Below, in pieces: positions 1 through 9,877 of a stretch of DNA of 64,000 bases (its first letter is position 1; each line of letters starts with the position of its first letter). Below the pieces are notes generated by a model, which did no database searches, was not told the origin of the DNA, and saw nothing but the letters and a program-made list of their open reading frames with translations. A program made the translations under genes and the position numbers. Origin of the DNA: Serinicoccus chungangensis (GTDB lineage Bacteria; Actinomycetota; Actinomycetes; Actinomycetales; Dermatophilaceae); NCBI RefSeq assembly GCF_001483745.1, contig NZ_LQBL01000022.1, forward strand, positions 240,812-304,811. The letters are read 5' to 3'.

Positions 1-3000
1 CGGTAGACCCGGGTGAGCCGCAGCTGCTGGCTCTCCCGGAGGTTCTCGACGGGGGCGAACCGGACCATCTGCCCCTGCAGGGCGATGTCGCTGATGCCCG
101 CCGCCCGGGCGACCGTGCGCAGCCGTGCCACCTCCAGCAGCGTCTGCACCGGCGGCGGCGGGGCGCCGTAGCGGTCCACCAGCTCCTCGCGGATGAGCTC
201 GAGCCCCTGCTCGTCGCCGACCTGCGCCAGCTTGCGGTAGGCCTCGAGGCGCAGCCGCTCCCCGGGTACGTAGTCGTGCGGCAGGTGGGCGTCGACCGGC
301 AGCTCGATCTTGACCTCGGCGGGCGCCGCCTGCCCCTCGCCCTTGAAGGCGGAGACGGCCTCGCCGACGAGCCGGACGTAGAGGTCGAAGCCGACGCCCT
401 CGATGTGCCCGGACTGCTCGCCGCCGAGCAGGTTGCCGGCGCCGCGGATCTCGAGGTCCTTCATCGCGACCGCCATGCCGGCACCGAGGTCGGTGTGGGA
501 GGCGATGGTCTGCAGCCGGTCCACCGCCGTCTCGGTGAGTGGCTTCTCCGGTGGGTAGAGGAAGTAGGCGTAGGCCCGCTCCCGACCACGGCCGACCCGC
601 CCGCGCAGCTGGTGCAGCTGGGAGAGCCCGAAGGTGTCGGCCCGGTCCACGATGAGGGTGTTGGCGTTGGAGATGTCCAGACCGGTCTCGACGATCGTCG
701 TGCACACCAGCACGTCGAAGCGCCGCTCCCAGAAGTCGACCACGACCTGCTCCAGCCGGTGCTCCCCCATCTGCCCGTGCGCCGTCTCGATGCGCGCCTC
801 CGGCACGAGGTCGCGCAGCCGGGAGGCGACCTTCTCGATGGAGCTCACCTTGTTGTGCACGAAGAAGACCTGCCCGTCACGCAGCAGCTCGCGGCGGATC
901 GCAGCGGCGATCTGCCGCTCGTCGTAGCCGCCGACGAAGGTCAGCACCGGGTGGCGCTCCTCCGGGGGCGTGGCCAGCGTCGACATCTCCCGGATGCCGG
1001 TGATCGCCATCTCCAGGGTGCGCGGGATGGGCGTGGCCGACATGGCCAGGACGTCGACATTGGTGCGCAGGGCCTTGAGCTGCTCCTTGTGCTCGACGCC
1101 GAAGCGCTGCTCCTCGTCGATGATGACCAGGCCGAGGTCCTTGAACCGCACCGTCGAGCCGAGCAGCCGGTGGGTGCCGATGACGAGGTCGACCGAGCCG
1201 TCCTTGATCCCCTCGACGACCTCCGCGGCCTGCTTGCTGCTCTGGAAGCGCGACAGCGCGCGCACGGTGACGGGGAACTGCGCATACCGCTCGGAGAAGG
1301 TCTGGAAGTGCTGCTGGACGAGCAGGGTCGTCGGCACGAGCACCGCGACCTGCTTGCCGTCCTGGATCGCCTTGAAGGCCGCGCGAACCGCGATCTCGGT
1401 CTTGCCGTAGCCGACGTCACCGCTGATGAGGCGGTCCATGGGCACGGTCTTCTCCATGTCCTCCTTGACCTCGTCGATGGAGACCAGCTGGTCCGGGGTC
1501 TCGGTGAAGGCGAAGGCGTCCTCCAGCTCGCGCTGCCAGGGGCTGTCCGGGCCGAAGGCGTGCCCCTGCGTGGCCTGGCGCGCGGAGTAGAGCCGGATGA
1601 GCTCGGCGGCGATCTGCCGGACGTGCTTGCGGGCCCGGGACTTCGTCTTCTGCCAGTCCGCCCCGCCCAGGCGGTGCAGCGTGGGCGCCTCGCCGCCGAC
1701 GTACTTGGTCAGCTGGTCGAGCTGGTCGGTCGGCAGGTACAGGCGGTCCCCCGGCTGGCCCCGCTTGGACGGGGCGTACTCCAGGACGACGTACTCCCGG
1801 GTCGCCCCCTGCACCTGGCGCTGCGCCATCTCGACGAAGCGGCCCACGCCGTGCTGCTCGTGCACGACGTAGTCGTCCGGGCGCAGCTGCAGGGGGTCGA
1901 CCTGGTGGCGGCGGCGCGAGGGCATCCGCCGCATGTCCTTGGTGCTGCCGCCGGTGCCCTGCTGGCCGGTGAGGTCGGCCTCCCCGAGGAGCACCAGCCC
2001 GTCCTCGCCGAGCAGGAAGCCACGACCCACCCGGCCGGTGGTCACCGTGAGCCGGTCGGTCGGCAGCGGCTCGTCCCCCAGCGTCTCGAGGCGCTCCACC
2101 ACCTGGTGGGCGACCTCGCGCTCGGTCAGCACCTCGCCCACGCGCCGGGCCAGGCCGGGCCCGTCCAGCGCGAGGACGACCGGGCGTCCCTGCGCGACCC
2201 ACCCGCGCGCGTCCGCGACGATCGCGTCGACGTCGCTGCGGTATGCCGTCGCCGGGGCGGACGGCACGTCCAGGGTGTGCAGCGCGGGCTCGTCGTCGGT
2301 CCCCGAGGGCTCGTCCGCCCCGGTCTGCTCCACGAACTCCTCGAGCGACTCGTCGGCGGCGAAGGCCGACAGCGACCACCACGGCCGGCCGGTCCCCAGC
2401 GCGTGGCTGCGCATCTGCCCGAGCGACCACGAGGAGGCGGTGCCCAGCACCTGCTGCAGGTCGATGGGGACGGCCGCGCCACCCCCGGCCGCGGCGGCCC
2501 ACCCGGCCTGCATGAACTCCTCGCTCGTGCGCACGAGGTCGTGGGCGCGGGTCCGTACCCGCTCCGGGTCGAGCACCACCACGCCGGACCCCTCCGGCAG
2601 GACGTCGACCAGGGTCTCCATGCCGTCGACGAGCGCCGGGGCCAGCGACTCCATGCCCTCCACCGCGATGCCCTCGGCGATCTTGGCGAGCAGGTCCTCG
2701 GCGCCCGGCAGGACGTCGACGAGCTCGGCGGCACGGGCGCGCACCGCGTCGGTGATGAGCACCTCCCGGCACGGCGGGGCGTAGAGGCCGTGCCCCGCGA
2801 TCTCCAGGCTGCGCTGGTCGGCCACCTTGAACCAGCGCACCTCCTCGACCGTGTCCCCCCAGAACTCCACCCGGACCGGGTGCTCCTCGGTCGGCGGGAA
2901 GACGTCGAGGATGCCGCCGCGCACCGCGAACTCGCCGCGCCGCTCGACCATGTCGACGCGCGCGTACGCCGCCGCCGCCAGGGCCTCGACGACCTCGGTG

Positions 3001-3509
3001 AGCGGGCGGTCCTCGCCCGCGCGCAGCGCCACGGGGACGAGCTCGCCCAGCCCCTTGACCAGCGGCTGCAGGAGGGCCCGGACGCTGGCGACCACGACGC
3101 GGGCCGGCCCGGTGGCCGGGTCCTGCCCGGTGAGGTCCGGGTGCGCGAGCCGGCGCAGCGTGGCCAGCCGGTGGCCGACGGTGTCCGAGCGCGGGCTGAG
3201 CCGCTCGTGCGGCAGCGTCTCCCAGCTCGGGAAGCCGGCCACCACGTCGGGCCCGCCGGGCAGCAGCTCGCCCAGCATCCCCACCAGGTCGTCGGCCTCG
3301 CGACCGGTCGCGGTGACCACCAGCAGCGGCGGGGCGGGGTCGGCGGGAGCGGTCTCCTCCTCGCGGGTCGTCAGCAGCGCCACCAGCGCCGGGTGCAGGC
3401 CCGGCGCCGCGGAGACCTCCACGGCCTGCTCACCGCGGGCGCGTGCCTCGAGCACGGCGGCGACCTCTGCCTGGGTGCGCAGGGCGGCGAGGAGGGGGGC
3501 GAGCGGCAT
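1..3509 (-). CDS. mfd: Transcription-repair coupling factor Mfd (C-terminal end beyond window)
   Basis: Mfd is the DNA translocase that removes stalled RNA polymerase and recruits UvrA. The protein reads from an ATG at 3509 ([10 protein letters not shown]) to the window edge, 1169 residues, so only a short C-terminal piece is missing. Visible in order: the UvrB-like N-terminal part ([21 protein letters not shown] near residue 200 is the typical TRG-type UvrB motif region), the RNA-polymerase-binding module ([13 protein letters not shown]), then the RecG-like helicase with Walker [10 protein letters not shown] near residue 700, the DEEQRFG box, SATPIPRTL and the GRVGRG motif. It is divergent from the TPM-domain gene. 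A copy of the GGTATGCC octamer overlaps the start codon. The glmU-prs-rplY-pth neighbours are the usual ones in Actinobacteria. Confidence 0.97.
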   Translation of the reverse strand, partial: MPLAPLLAALRTQAEVAAVLEARARGEQAVEVSAAPGLHPALVALLTTREEETAPADPAPPLLVVTATGREADDLVGMLGELLPGGPDVVAGFPSWETLPHERLSPRSDTVGHRLATLRRLAHPDLTGQDPATGPARVVVASVRALLQPLVKGLGELVPVALRAGEDRPLTEVVEALAAAAYARVDMVERRGEFAVRGGILDVFPPTEEHPVRVEFWGDTVEEVRWFKVADQRSLEIAGHGLYAPPCREVLITDAVRARAAELVDVLPGAEDLLAKIAEGIAVEGMESLAPALVDGMETLVDVLPEGSGVVVLDPERVRTRAHDLVRTSEEFMQAGWAAAAGGGAAVPIDLQQVLGTASSWSLGQMRSHALGTGRPWWSLSAFAADESLEEFVEQTGADEPSGTDDEPALHTLDVPSAPATAYRSDVDAIVADARGWVAQGRPVVLALDGPGLARRVGEVLTEREVAHQVVERLETLGDEPLPTDRLTVTTGRVGRGFLLGEDGLVLLGEADLTGQQGTGGSTKDMRRMPSRRRHQVDPLQLRPDDYVVHEQHGVGRFVEMAQRQVQGATREYVVLEYAPSKRGQPGDRLYLPTDQLDQLTKYVGGEAPTLHRLGGADWQKTKSRARKHVRQIAAELIRLYSARQATQGHAFGPDSPWQRELEDAFAFTETPDQLVSIDEVKEDMEKTVPMDRLISGDVGYGKTEIAVRAAFKAIQDGKQVAVLVPTTLLVQQHFQTFSERYAQFPVTVRALSRFQSSKQAAEVVEGIKDGSVDLVIGTHRLLGSTVRFKDLGLVIIDEEQRFGVEHKEQLKALRTNVDVLAMSATPIPRTLEMAITGIREMSTLATPPEERHPVLTFVGGYDERQIAAAIRRELLRDGQVFFVHNKVSSIEKVASRLRDLVPEARIETAHGQMGEHRLEQVVVDFWERRFDVLVCTTIVETGLDISNANTLIVDRADTFGLSQLHQLRGRVGRGRERAYAYFLYPPEKPLTETAVDRLQTIASHTDLGAGMAVAMKDLEIRGAGNLLGGEQSGHIEGVGFDLYVRLVGEAVSAFKGEGQAAPAEVKIELPVDAHLPHDYVPGERLRLEAYRKLAQVGDEQGLELIREELVDRYGAPPPPVQTLLEVARLRTVARAAGISDIALQGQMVRFAPVENLRESQQLRLTRVY

Positions 3510-3643
3510 ACCGGGAGACCTCACGGGAGAGTCGGGGGGAACGACGACCCAGTCTAGGTCCGGTGACCGACGGACCCGACTCCGCAGGAGGGCGACCACC
3601 CCAGAGTGGCGGCGCGCACCCTCGTCGGGCAGGATCAGGAGGT

Positions 3644-5728
3644 GTGAGCCACTCGACACCTCGCTCCAGGACGCTGCGCCCGGGAGCGGCGGGGCTCCTC
3701 GCCGTGGGGGCCGCGCTGGCCCTGGCCCCGGCGGTCGCGGGCAGCGCCGCCGCGGAGCAGCCGAGCTACCTCGAGGACGCGGTCCACGACCCCGCCGACG
3801 TGCTGAGCGACGCGGAGGAGGCCGCCGCCACGGAGCAGATCGAGGCGCTGCGCGAGGAGACCGGGCTGCAGCTGTTCGTGGCCTACGTCGACACCTTCGA
3901 GGACTCCTCCGGCGCCACGGTCGGCGGTGAGGAGTGGGCCACCCTCACGGCCGAGGAGTCCGAGATGGGCACCGGCGACCTGCTGCTGGCCGTCGCCGTG
4001 GACCAGCGCGCCTACGGCGTCGGCGACGCCGGTGGCACCCTCTCCCCGGAGCAGGTCGAGACCGTGCAGCTGCAGGACATCGAGCCGCGCCTGGCCGAGG
4101 ACGACTGGGCGGGGGCCGTCGAGGGGGCCACCGAGGGCTTCGCCCGCGAGTATGCCGACGCCTCCTCCGGTGGCGGTGCCGGCGTGCCCGACGGGGACCA
4201 GGTCCAGCCCACCTCCTCCGGGGGGCTGGGCGGCGCCTTCCCGCTGCTGTTCTTCGCGCCCCTGGTGGTCGGCGGGGTGGCCATGGCCGTCCGGAGCCGA
4301 CAGCGGCGGCGTCCGGACCCCGGGGCCCCCGTGCCGCCCCACGCGCAGGGACGGAGCCTGCCCGAGCTGCACCGCGAGGCCGCCGAGGCGCTGGTGGGCA
4401 TGGACGACGCGGTGCGCTCGGCGGGCGAGGAGCTGGACTTCGCGCGGGCGCAGTTCGGCACCCAGCGCACCGAGGCCTTCGGCGCCGCCCTGGAGCGGGC
4501 GCGGCAGGCGGCCCGGGAGGCCTTCAGCCTGCGCCAGCAGCTGGACGACGACACCGAGGAGCCGGAGAGCGTCCAGCGCGGCATGCTGGGTCGCATCCTG
4601 GACCTGACCGGGACGGCCCGTGCCGAGCTGGACGCCCGGACCCAGGAGTTCGCCCGGCTGCGCTCCTTGCAGGACCGCGCCCCGCAGTTCCTCGCCGAGC
4701 TCGCCACCCGGGCCCGGGAGACGCGGGAGCGGCTCCCCGCCGCCGAGCAGGAGCTGCGCGGCCTGGCGGCGCGCCACCCGGCCGCCGCGCTGGCGACGGT
4801 GCGCGGCAACCTCGCCCAGGCCACCAACCTGCTGGACTCGGCGGACGGCTTCGTCACGGCCGGCCGGCAGTCGTTGGAGCGGGACGACCGCGCCTCGGCG
4901 GTCGCGGCGGCGCGCGCCGCGGAGGAGTCCGTCGGGCAGGCCGCGACCCTGCTCGACCAGGTCTCCACCGCCGACGCCGAGCTGCGGGGGGCCGGGGAGG
5001 CCATCACCGCCGGGATCGCCTCGCTGTCCGCCGACCTGCAGGACGCCCGCCGGCTGGGGGCCGGTGAGCCCACGGTGGCGCAGGCGGTCCAGCGGGCGCG
5101 GGCCGCCATCGAGCAGGCGCAGACCAGCCGGGACGGCGGCGACCCGCTGCGCGCCCTGGCCGAGCTCGACGCCGCCGAGCACGACCTCGACGCCCTCCTC
5201 GAGCCGCTGCGGGAGTCGGACCGCCACCAGACCAAGCTGCGCGGGGACTTCGAGGCACGGGTGAGCCGGGTGGGGGCGCGGCTGCGCAGCATCGACCAGA
5301 CCGTCGCCACCCGGCGCGGGGCCGTGAGCAGCGGCCCCCGCACCCGCATCTCGGAGGCGCTGCGGCTCTACGACGACGCGGTGGCCCAGGCGGCGGAGTC
5401 GCCCACGGCGGCGATGCAGCTGCTCACCCGCGCCGAGCAGCTCGGCGAGCAGGCCCTCACCGAGGCGCAGCGGGACGCCGACCAGTGGGGCGGCCCGGGC
5501 GGGTTCGGCGGGCCGACCTCCGGGCGCGGGCACCGCGGCATCGACCCCTGGTCGCTGGTGCTCGGCGGCATCCTCTCCGGCATGGGCAGCTCGCACCGGC
5601 ACAGCGGCGGCTGGGGCGGGGGCGGGTCCTTCGGCGGCGGGGGCGGCGGCTTCGGGGGCGGCTCGTTCGGCGGCGGCTCGTTCGGTGGCGGCGGCGGAGG
5701 GGGGACGTTCTCGGGCGGCCGGTTCTGA
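3644..5728 (+). CDS. TPM-domain membrane protein with long coiled coil and Gly-rich tail
   Basis: The product is about 694 aa. A signal peptide (residues 1-40, ending VAGSAAAEQ) is followed by a TPM domain (about 45-165; [17 protein letters not shown] is typical of the YgcG/TPM family), a transmembrane helix near 197-217, roughly 390 residues of Ala/Arg/Glu-rich predicted coiled coil, and a Gly/Phe/Ser tail of GGGSFGG-type repeats ending in GGRF. TPM domains are found in envelope and photosystem-repair proteins; the biochemical role here is unknown. The chosen start is GTG 3644. AGGAGG (3637-3642) lies only 1 nt before it, unusually close, but this is the start that gives a clean signal peptide. 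pspA follows 116 bp downstream, which suggests a shared envelope-stress role. Confidence 0.85.
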   Translation: MSHSTPRSRTLRPGAAGLLAVGAALALAPAVAGSAAAEQPSYLEDAVHDPADVLSDAEEAAATEQIEALREETGLQLFVAYVDTFEDSSGATVGGEEWATLTAEESEMGTGDLLLAVAVDQRAYGVGDAGGTLSPEQVETVQLQDIEPRLAEDDWAGAVEGATEGFAREYADASSGGGAGVPDGDQVQPTSSGGLGGAFPLLFFAPLVVGGVAMAVRSRQRRRPDPGAPVPPHAQGRSLPELHREAAEALVGMDDAVRSAGEELDFARAQFGTQRTEAFGAALERARQAAREAFSLRQQLDDDTEEPESVQRGMLGRILDLTGTARAELDARTQEFARLRSLQDRAPQFLAELATRARETRERLPAAEQELRGLAARHPAAALATVRGNLAQATNLLDSADGFVTAGRQSLERDDRASAVAAARAAEESVGQAATLLDQVSTADAELRGAGEAITAGIASLSADLQDARRLGAGEPTVAQAVQRARAAIEQAQTSRDGGDPLRALAELDAAEHDLDALLEPLRESDRHQTKLRGDFEARVSRVGARLRSIDQTVATRRGAVSSGPRTRISEALRLYDDAVAQAAESPTAAMQLLTRAEQLGEQALTEAQRDADQWGGPGGFGGPTSGRGHRGIDPWSLVLGGILSGMGSSHRHSGGWGGGGSFGGGGGGFGGGSFGGGSFGGGGGGGTFSGGRF

Positions 5729-5844
5729 GCCAGACCCGACCCCGCACCGGGCCGAGCGCAACCGGAGGTGGGGCGGGCACGTCATACCCTCGACATCTGA
5801 CCAGCGTGACCCGCGACGACGCGGGCGGAGAAAGGACTCAGCAC

Positions 5845-6567
5845 ATGACCCAGAAGCAGACGATCCTCGGCCGGGTGGGGCAGCTCGCCCGCGCCAACAT
5901 CAACGCGCTGCTGGACCGCGCGGAGGACCCGGAGAAGATGCTGGACCAGCTCGTCCGGGACTACACCAACTCCATCGCCGAGGCCGAGGAGGCGGTCGCG
6001 CAGACCATCGCCAACGTGCGGATGGCCGAGGGCGACCTGCAGACCGACCGCGAGGCCGCCGCCGAGTGGGGTCGCAAGGCCGCCGCGGCCTCGGCCAAGG
6101 CCGAGGAGATGCGCGCGGCGGGCGACCCCGACGGTGCCTACAAGTTCGACAACCTCGCACGGGTGGCGCTGGGGCGTCAGATCCAGCACGAGGAGGACGT
6201 GCGCACCGCCGAGCCCACCATCGCCCAGCAGAACCAGACCGTCGACCAGCTCAAGGCCGGTCTCGTCACCATGAAGACCAAGCTCGAGGACCTCAAGGCG
6301 CGGCGCAGCACCCTCGTCGCCCGCGCGCGCTCGGTCGAGGCGCAGGAGAAGGTCCAGGAGGCGATGTCCTCCATCGACGTCATGGACCCCAGCAGCGACC
6401 TGTCCCGCTGGGAGGAAAGCATCCGCAAGCAGGAGGCCATGGTCGCCGGGCGCGCCGAGGCGCAGTCGGCGAGCCTGGAGGACCAGTTCGCCGAGCTGGA
6501 GACCAGCAGCGGCGACGCCGAGATCGAGGCCCGCCTCGCCCAGCTGAAGAACCAGGCCCAGGGCTGA
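5845..6567 (+). CDS. pspA: PspA/IM30 family membrane-stress protein
   Basis: 240 aa, the usual PspA length. The N-terminus (ILGRVGQLARANINALLDRA) is the amphipathic helix that binds membranes, followed by EDPEKMLDQLVRDY, the family signature, and then almost uninterrupted coiled coil. PspA/IM30/Vipp1 proteins polymerise on the inner face of damaged membranes (ESCRT-III superfamily). The SD GGAGAAAGGA precedes ATG 5845. TACCCT at 5784-5789 could be a -10 giving a leader of about 50 nt. The TPM-domain gene just upstream and pspA are often neighbours in Actinobacteria; no phage-shock activator (pspF) is visible, as expected for Gram-positives. Confidence 0.93.
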   Translation: MTQKQTILGRVGQLARANINALLDRAEDPEKMLDQLVRDYTNSIAEAEEAVAQTIANVRMAEGDLQTDREAAAEWGRKAAAASAKAEEMRAAGDPDGAYKFDNLARVALGRQIQHEEDVRTAEPTIAQQNQTVDQLKAGLVTMKTKLEDLKARRSTLVARARSVEAQEKVQEAMSSIDVMDPSSDLSRWEESIRKQEAMVAGRAEAQSASLEDQFAELETSSGDAEIEARLAQLKNQAQG

Positions 6568-6615
6568 CGCCACCCGCCCGCCCGCCGTGGCCGACGTGCC
6601 TCGTGCGGGTGGGCG

Positions 6616-6816
6616 GGGCCTGCCCGGGTGTGGGGCCCGACCGGGTCGGTGTGGCCCGCCCGGGTCGGTGGGCTTGCCCAGGTGGGTGGCCCGCCCGGTC
6701 CGGTGGGGCCCGCCCCGGTCGGTGTGGCTTGCCCACGTGGGCCTGCCCGGGTCGGTGTGGCCTGCCCAGATGAGGGGCTTGCCCTGGTGAGGTGGCCTGC
6801 CCGGGTGGGTGGCCGG
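6616..6816. repeat. Degenerate tandem repeat, about 11 units of 16-21 bp
   Basis: Downstream of pspA the sequence consists of variants of GGCCTGCCCGGGTCGGTGT (for example near 6616, 6651, 6681, 6711, 6746 and 6795). Unit length varies (about 16-21 bp) and is not kept in multiples of three, so the open frames across it look like by-products. Nothing coding is supported here. Confidence 0.7.
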
Positions 6817-6901
6817 TGCGGGGCGACCCGTGCGGCGGCCCCCTGCGCGCCGGGCTGGTGCCACACCAGTCACAGCGACCGCAGCAGCTTCACGACGCGT
6901 C

Positions 6902-6958
6902 GATATGTCCACGAGCACGGGATATTTCCGGTGCAGACAGACATTTCCCCGCATGGTG
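6902..6958. repeat. Three direct repeats with exact 19-bp spacing in an AT-richer island
   Basis: GATATGTCC (6902), GATATTTCC (6921) and GACATTTCC (6940) recur at exactly 19 bp, about two helical turns, within a gene-free region. The local A+T content is much higher than the surroundings. The arrangement looks like a row of protein-binding sites on one helical face (iteron-like or a repeated operator), but no flanking gene starts within 300 bp. Confidence 0.55.
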
Positions 6959-7027
6959 CGGCGGATGGGACCAGTGGTGCCCGTGAGGCACGGGTCCTCG
7001 GCCCACAGGATCCCCCTTCCAGAATGG

Positions 7028-7140
7028 ACCCTCCCTGAGCAGCCTCCTCACTGAGTAGCCCCTCCCTAGGTAGCCCTCTCCCTGAGCAGCCCCTTCCCTG
7101 AGTAGCCCACTCCCTGAGCAGCCTCCCGCCCGGGGAGCAG
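7028..7140. repeat. Minisatellite with 15-17-bp units (CTCCCTGAGCAGCC type)
   Basis: About seven units alternate between CCCTGAGCAGCC and CCCTGAGTAGCC with variable CT-rich spacers (first unit around 7030, last around 7137). The array ends about 150 bp past the 3' end of the minus-strand pth gene. The rest of 6568-7286 holds no gene that I can support. Confidence 0.65.
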
Positions 7141-7286
7141 CCTCCCGTACGGGCCTGCGCGCTCGCCGGACGGTCCGCCGTACCAGAGCGCACCCGCCAG
7201 CCGCCTCTCCCCCCGCACCGCTCTCTTTCCGTGGACCGAGCGCCCAAGCGGCAGGCCCGTCGTACGGGCCCCGGTATGCCGTCTGC

Positions 7287-7886
7287 TCAGCGGGCGTGGA
7301 AGCGCTGCTGGGTGGCCTCCAGCCCGAGCTGGGTCAGGTCGATCACCGCGTCTGCGCCGTCCCCGACGAGGAGCTCGGTCTCGACCCGGTCCTTGGCCGG
7401 GAAGTCGGACAGGACCCAGTCGGCCGGGTCCTGCCGGCCCGGGGGCCGCCCGATCCCCAGCCGCACCCGCAGGTAGTCCTTGCTGCCCAGCGACTGGCTG
7501 ATCGAGCGCAGCCCGTTGTGACCGCCCTCGCCGCCACCGCGCTTGAGCCGCACCTGGCCGGGTTCGATGTCGAGCTCGTCGTGCACGACGACCACGCGCT
7601 CGACGGGGGTCTTGTAGAAGGACGCCAGGCCCGAGACCGGCCCGCCCGAGACGTTCATGTAGGTCATCGGCCGGGCCAGGACCGCCCGGGGGCCGGGGAG
7701 CCCGCCCGGGGCCGTGCCCAGCCGCACCTCGGCGGCCCAGGCCCGGCCGGCCTTGTGCTGACGCAGGCCCGCCCCCGCCTGCCGCGCCAGCTCCTCGACC
7801 ACCATCGCGCCCACGTTGTGCCGGTTGCCGGCATACCTCGTCCCGGGGTTGCCCAGGCCGACCACCAGCCACGGCGCCTCAGTCAT
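7287..7886 (-). CDS. pth: Peptidyl-tRNA hydrolase
   Basis: 199 aa. Pth hydrolyses peptidyl-tRNAs released prematurely from ribosomes and recycles the tRNA. Family motifs are clear: LVVGLGNPG at the N-terminus, [10 protein letters not shown] with the catalytic His, [19 protein letters not shown] with the catalytic Asp, and [16 protein letters not shown] 7886 was chosen because GAGGAA lies 4 nt upstream and the preceding frame is low-complexity. It follows rplY after 97 bp on the same strand, a conserved actinobacterial pair. Confidence 0.97.
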   Translation of the reverse strand: MTEAPWLVVGLGNPGTRYAGNRHNVGAMVVEELARQAGAGLRQHKAGRAWAAEVRLGTAPGGLPGPRAVLARPMTYMNVSGGPVSGLASFYKTPVERVVVVHDELDIEPGQVRLKRGGGEGGHNGLRSISQSLGSKDYLRVRLGIGRPPGRQDPADWVLSDFPAKDRVETELLVGDGADAVIDLTQLGLEATQQRFHAR

Positions 7887-7983
7887 CGCTTCCTCGTTCC
7901 TGCTCCGACGCGGCGTGGCCGCGCCCGGACGACGCCGGGCACGGCCACGAACACGCAGGGTGCGGGCTGCTGCCCGCGACGGA

Positions 7984-8658
7984 TCACTCGTCCTTGGCCT
8001 CGGCGTCCTCGCCCTCGGTCTCGCCGGAGCCACCCTCGGCGGCCTCGTCGTCGGACTCCTCCTGCTCGATGCCGGCCTCGGCCTCGGCCTCGGCGAGCTC
8101 GGCCTCCACGGCCTCCGCGGACAGCTGCTGGGAGACATTGACGACCAGCGCCTCCGGGTCGGTCACCAGGGTGACGCCCTCCGGCAGCTCGACCTCGCCG
8201 GCCAGCACCTGGGTGCCTGCCTCCAGGCCCTCGACGGACACCATGAGCCACTCGGGGATGCTGGTGATGGGGGCCTCGACCTCGAGCACGGAGTGGTCGG
8301 TGGTGACCAGGGTCTCCGGCGCGGCCTCGCCCTCCAGGTGGACGCCGACCTCGACGGTGACCTTCTCGCCCGCGCGGACCACGACGAGGTCGACGTGCTC
8401 GATGAAGCGCTTGATCGGGTCGCGCTGCACGTCCTTGGCCAGCGCCATGTGCGTCTCGCCCTCGACGTCCAGGGTGAGGACCGCGTTGGAGTGGCGCAGC
8501 GCGAGCATGGCCTCGTGGCCGGGCAGCGACAGGTGCAGCGGCGGGGTGCCGTGGCCGTAGAGCACGGCGGGCACCTTGTCGGCGCGACGGATGCGGCGGG
8601 CAGCGCCCTTGCCAAACTCCGTGCGCTTCTCGGCGGGAAGCTTCAGCTGGTCAGCCAT
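7984..8658 (-). CDS. rplY: 50S ribosomal protein L25/general stress protein Ctc
   Basis: 224 aa, the long Ctc/TL5 form. The N-terminal L25 domain (about 1-95, [20 protein letters not shown] onward, including VLYGHG) binds 5S rRNA. A beta-rich TL5 C-terminal domain (about 100-185) and a very acidic tail ([17 protein letters not shown] and beyond) follow. A probable promoter lies far upstream: TAGACT on the minus strand (8796-8801), which would give a leader of about 130 nt. The gene is separated from prs by a large hairpin. Confidence 0.95.
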   Translation of the reverse strand: MADQLKLPAEKRTEFGKGAARRIRRADKVPAVLYGHGTPPLHLSLPGHEAMLALRHSNAVLTLDVEGETHMALAKDVQRDPIKRFIEHVDLVVVRAGEKVTVEVGVHLEGEAAPETLVTTDHSVLEVEAPITSIPEWLMVSVEGLEAGTQVLAGEVELPEGVTLVTDPEALVVNVSQQLSAEAVEAELAEAEAEAGIEQEESDDEAAEGGSGETEGEDAEAKDE

Positions 8659-8795
8659 GGGTGAGACCTCGTTCAGGGTATGCGGTGGGATGGGGTCAGG
8701 CCTCGACGCGGGACACGGCGCGGGGCAGCGACCACCGTGAGCTCTTCGTCGATGACGGACACCGTGCAGCATCCCTCGCCGAGGCAACGCCGGCC

Positions 8796-8801
8796 AGTCT
8801 A
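8796..8801 (-). promoter_or_regulatory. Probable -10 element for rplY-pth (TAGACT)
   Basis: Minus-strand TAGACT, preceded by a GTGACC-like -35 region near 8815-8822. It would start an rplY-pth transcript with a leader of about 130 nt. This is the best match in the 238-bp gap before rplY; I see no second candidate. Confidence 0.4.
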
Positions 8802-8836
8802 TCGCCCGCCCGGGCCGGTCACGAAATCCCCCTGCG

Positions 8837-8892
8837 CGGTTCTGGACATCGACTTCTGGGGAGCGGGCACCAGAAACGTATGTCCAGAACGG
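8837..8892 (-). terminator. Bipartite hairpin downstream of prs
   Basis: GTTCTGGACAT (8839-8849) pairs perfectly with ATGTCCAGAAC (8880-8890). After a 4x4 internal loop an inner stem forms, TTCTGG (8854-8859) with CCAGAA (8870-8875). It starts 5 bp past the prs stop, so it is probably the glmU-prs terminator, although there is no U-tract. The symmetrical TTCTGG/CCAGAA pairs could also be a protein-binding site. Confidence 0.55.
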
Positions 8893-8896
8893 CAGG

Positions 8897-9877
8897 TCAG
8901 GCGCGGCCCTCGAACATCGAGGTCACCGAGCCGTCCTCGAAGACCTCCCGGATGGCCCGGCTCAGCAGCGGCGCGATGGACAGCTGGGTGAGCTTGTCCA
9001 TCGCCAGGGCCTCATCCGACAGCGGCAGCGTGTTGGTGACGACGACCTCGGTGGCGACCGAGTTGGTCAGCCGCTCGATGGCCGGGTCCGAGAAGATCGC
9101 GTGGGTCGCGGCGATGACGACCTCCTTGGCGCCGTCCTTCATGAGCGCCTCGGCGGCCTGGCAGATGGTGCCCCCGGAGTCGATCATGTCGTCGACGAGG
9201 ATGCACGTGCGGCCCTCGACCTCACCGACGACGCGGTTGGCCACCGACTGGTTGGGCCGCTCCACGTCGCGGGTCTTGTGGATGAATGCCAGCGGCACCC
9301 CGCCCAGCTTGTTGCTCCACCACTCGGCGACCTTGATCCGCCCGGCGTCCGGCGAGACCACCGCGAGCTTGCGGTCGCCGTACTTCTCCCGGACGTGCTC
9401 GGACAGGATCGGCGTGGCCATGAGGTGGTCCACCGGCCCGTCGAAGAAGCCCTGGATCTGGGCGGTGTGCAGGTCGACCGTGAGGAGCCGGTCGGCCCCC
9501 GCGGTCTTGAACATGTCGGCGATGAGCCGGGCGGAGATCGGCTCGCGGCCGCGGTGCTTCTTGTCCTGGCGGGCGTAGCCGTAGAACGGGAGCACGACGG
9601 TGATGCGCTTGGCCGACCCGCGCTTGAGCGCGTCGACCATGATGAGGTGCTCCATGATCCACTCGTTGACCGGCGCCGTGTGGCTCTGGATGACGAAGGC
9701 GTCGCACCCGCGCACCGACTCGTCGAAGCGCACGTAGAGCTCGCTGTTGGCGAAGGTGTACGACTGCATCGGCACGAGGTGTGTCTCGAGCGCGTCGGCC
9801 ACCTCCTCGGCGAGCTGAGGGTGCGCCCGGCCGGAGAAGACCATGAGGTTCTTCTCGGTCGTCTTGTGGATGCCCAT
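8897..9877 (-). CDS. prs: Ribose-phosphate pyrophosphokinase (PRPP synthetase)
   Basis: 326 aa. The enzyme makes PRPP from ribose 5-phosphate and ATP for purine, pyrimidine, histidine, tryptophan and NAD synthesis. Class I motifs are visible: FANSELYVRFDESVRG near the N-terminus, YGYARQDKKHRGREPISARL (ATP-binding and flexible loop), DLHTAQIQGFFD, VSPDAGR and the PRPP-binding loop VDDMIDSGGT. ATG 9877 has AGGAGAGCTG in front and overlaps the glmU stop (TGATG), so the two are translationally coupled. Confidence 0.97.
   Translation of the reverse strand: MGIHKTTEKNLMVFSGRAHPQLAEEVADALETHLVPMQSYTFANSELYVRFDESVRGCDAFVIQSHTAPVNEWIMEHLIMVDALKRGSAKRITVVLPFYGYARQDKKHRGREPISARLIADMFKTAGADRLLTVDLHTAQIQGFFDGPVDHLMATPILSEHVREKYGDRKLAVVSPDAGRIKVAEWWSNKLGGVPLAFIHKTRDVERPNQSVANRVVGEVEGRTCILVDDMIDSGGTICQAAEALMKDGAKEVVIAATHAIFSDPAIERLTNSVATEVVVTNTLPLSDEALAMDKLTQLSIAPLLSRAIREVFEDGSVTSMFEGRA

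Noticed and set aside
276-3557. A very long plus-strand open frame opposite mfd
   Set aside because: It is antisense to a complete Mfd, rich in Arg/Gly/Leu and without family motifs; long antisense frames are expected at this GC content.
7143-7275. CCCGTACGGG palindromes as operators
   Set aside because: Only short, imperfectly repeated GTACGGG matches in GC-rich sequence; not distinguishable from chance.
6568-7286. Several open frames across the pspA-pth gap
   Set aside because: They are made of the tandem repeats, whose unit lengths are not multiples of three, and have no ribosome sites or domain similarity.
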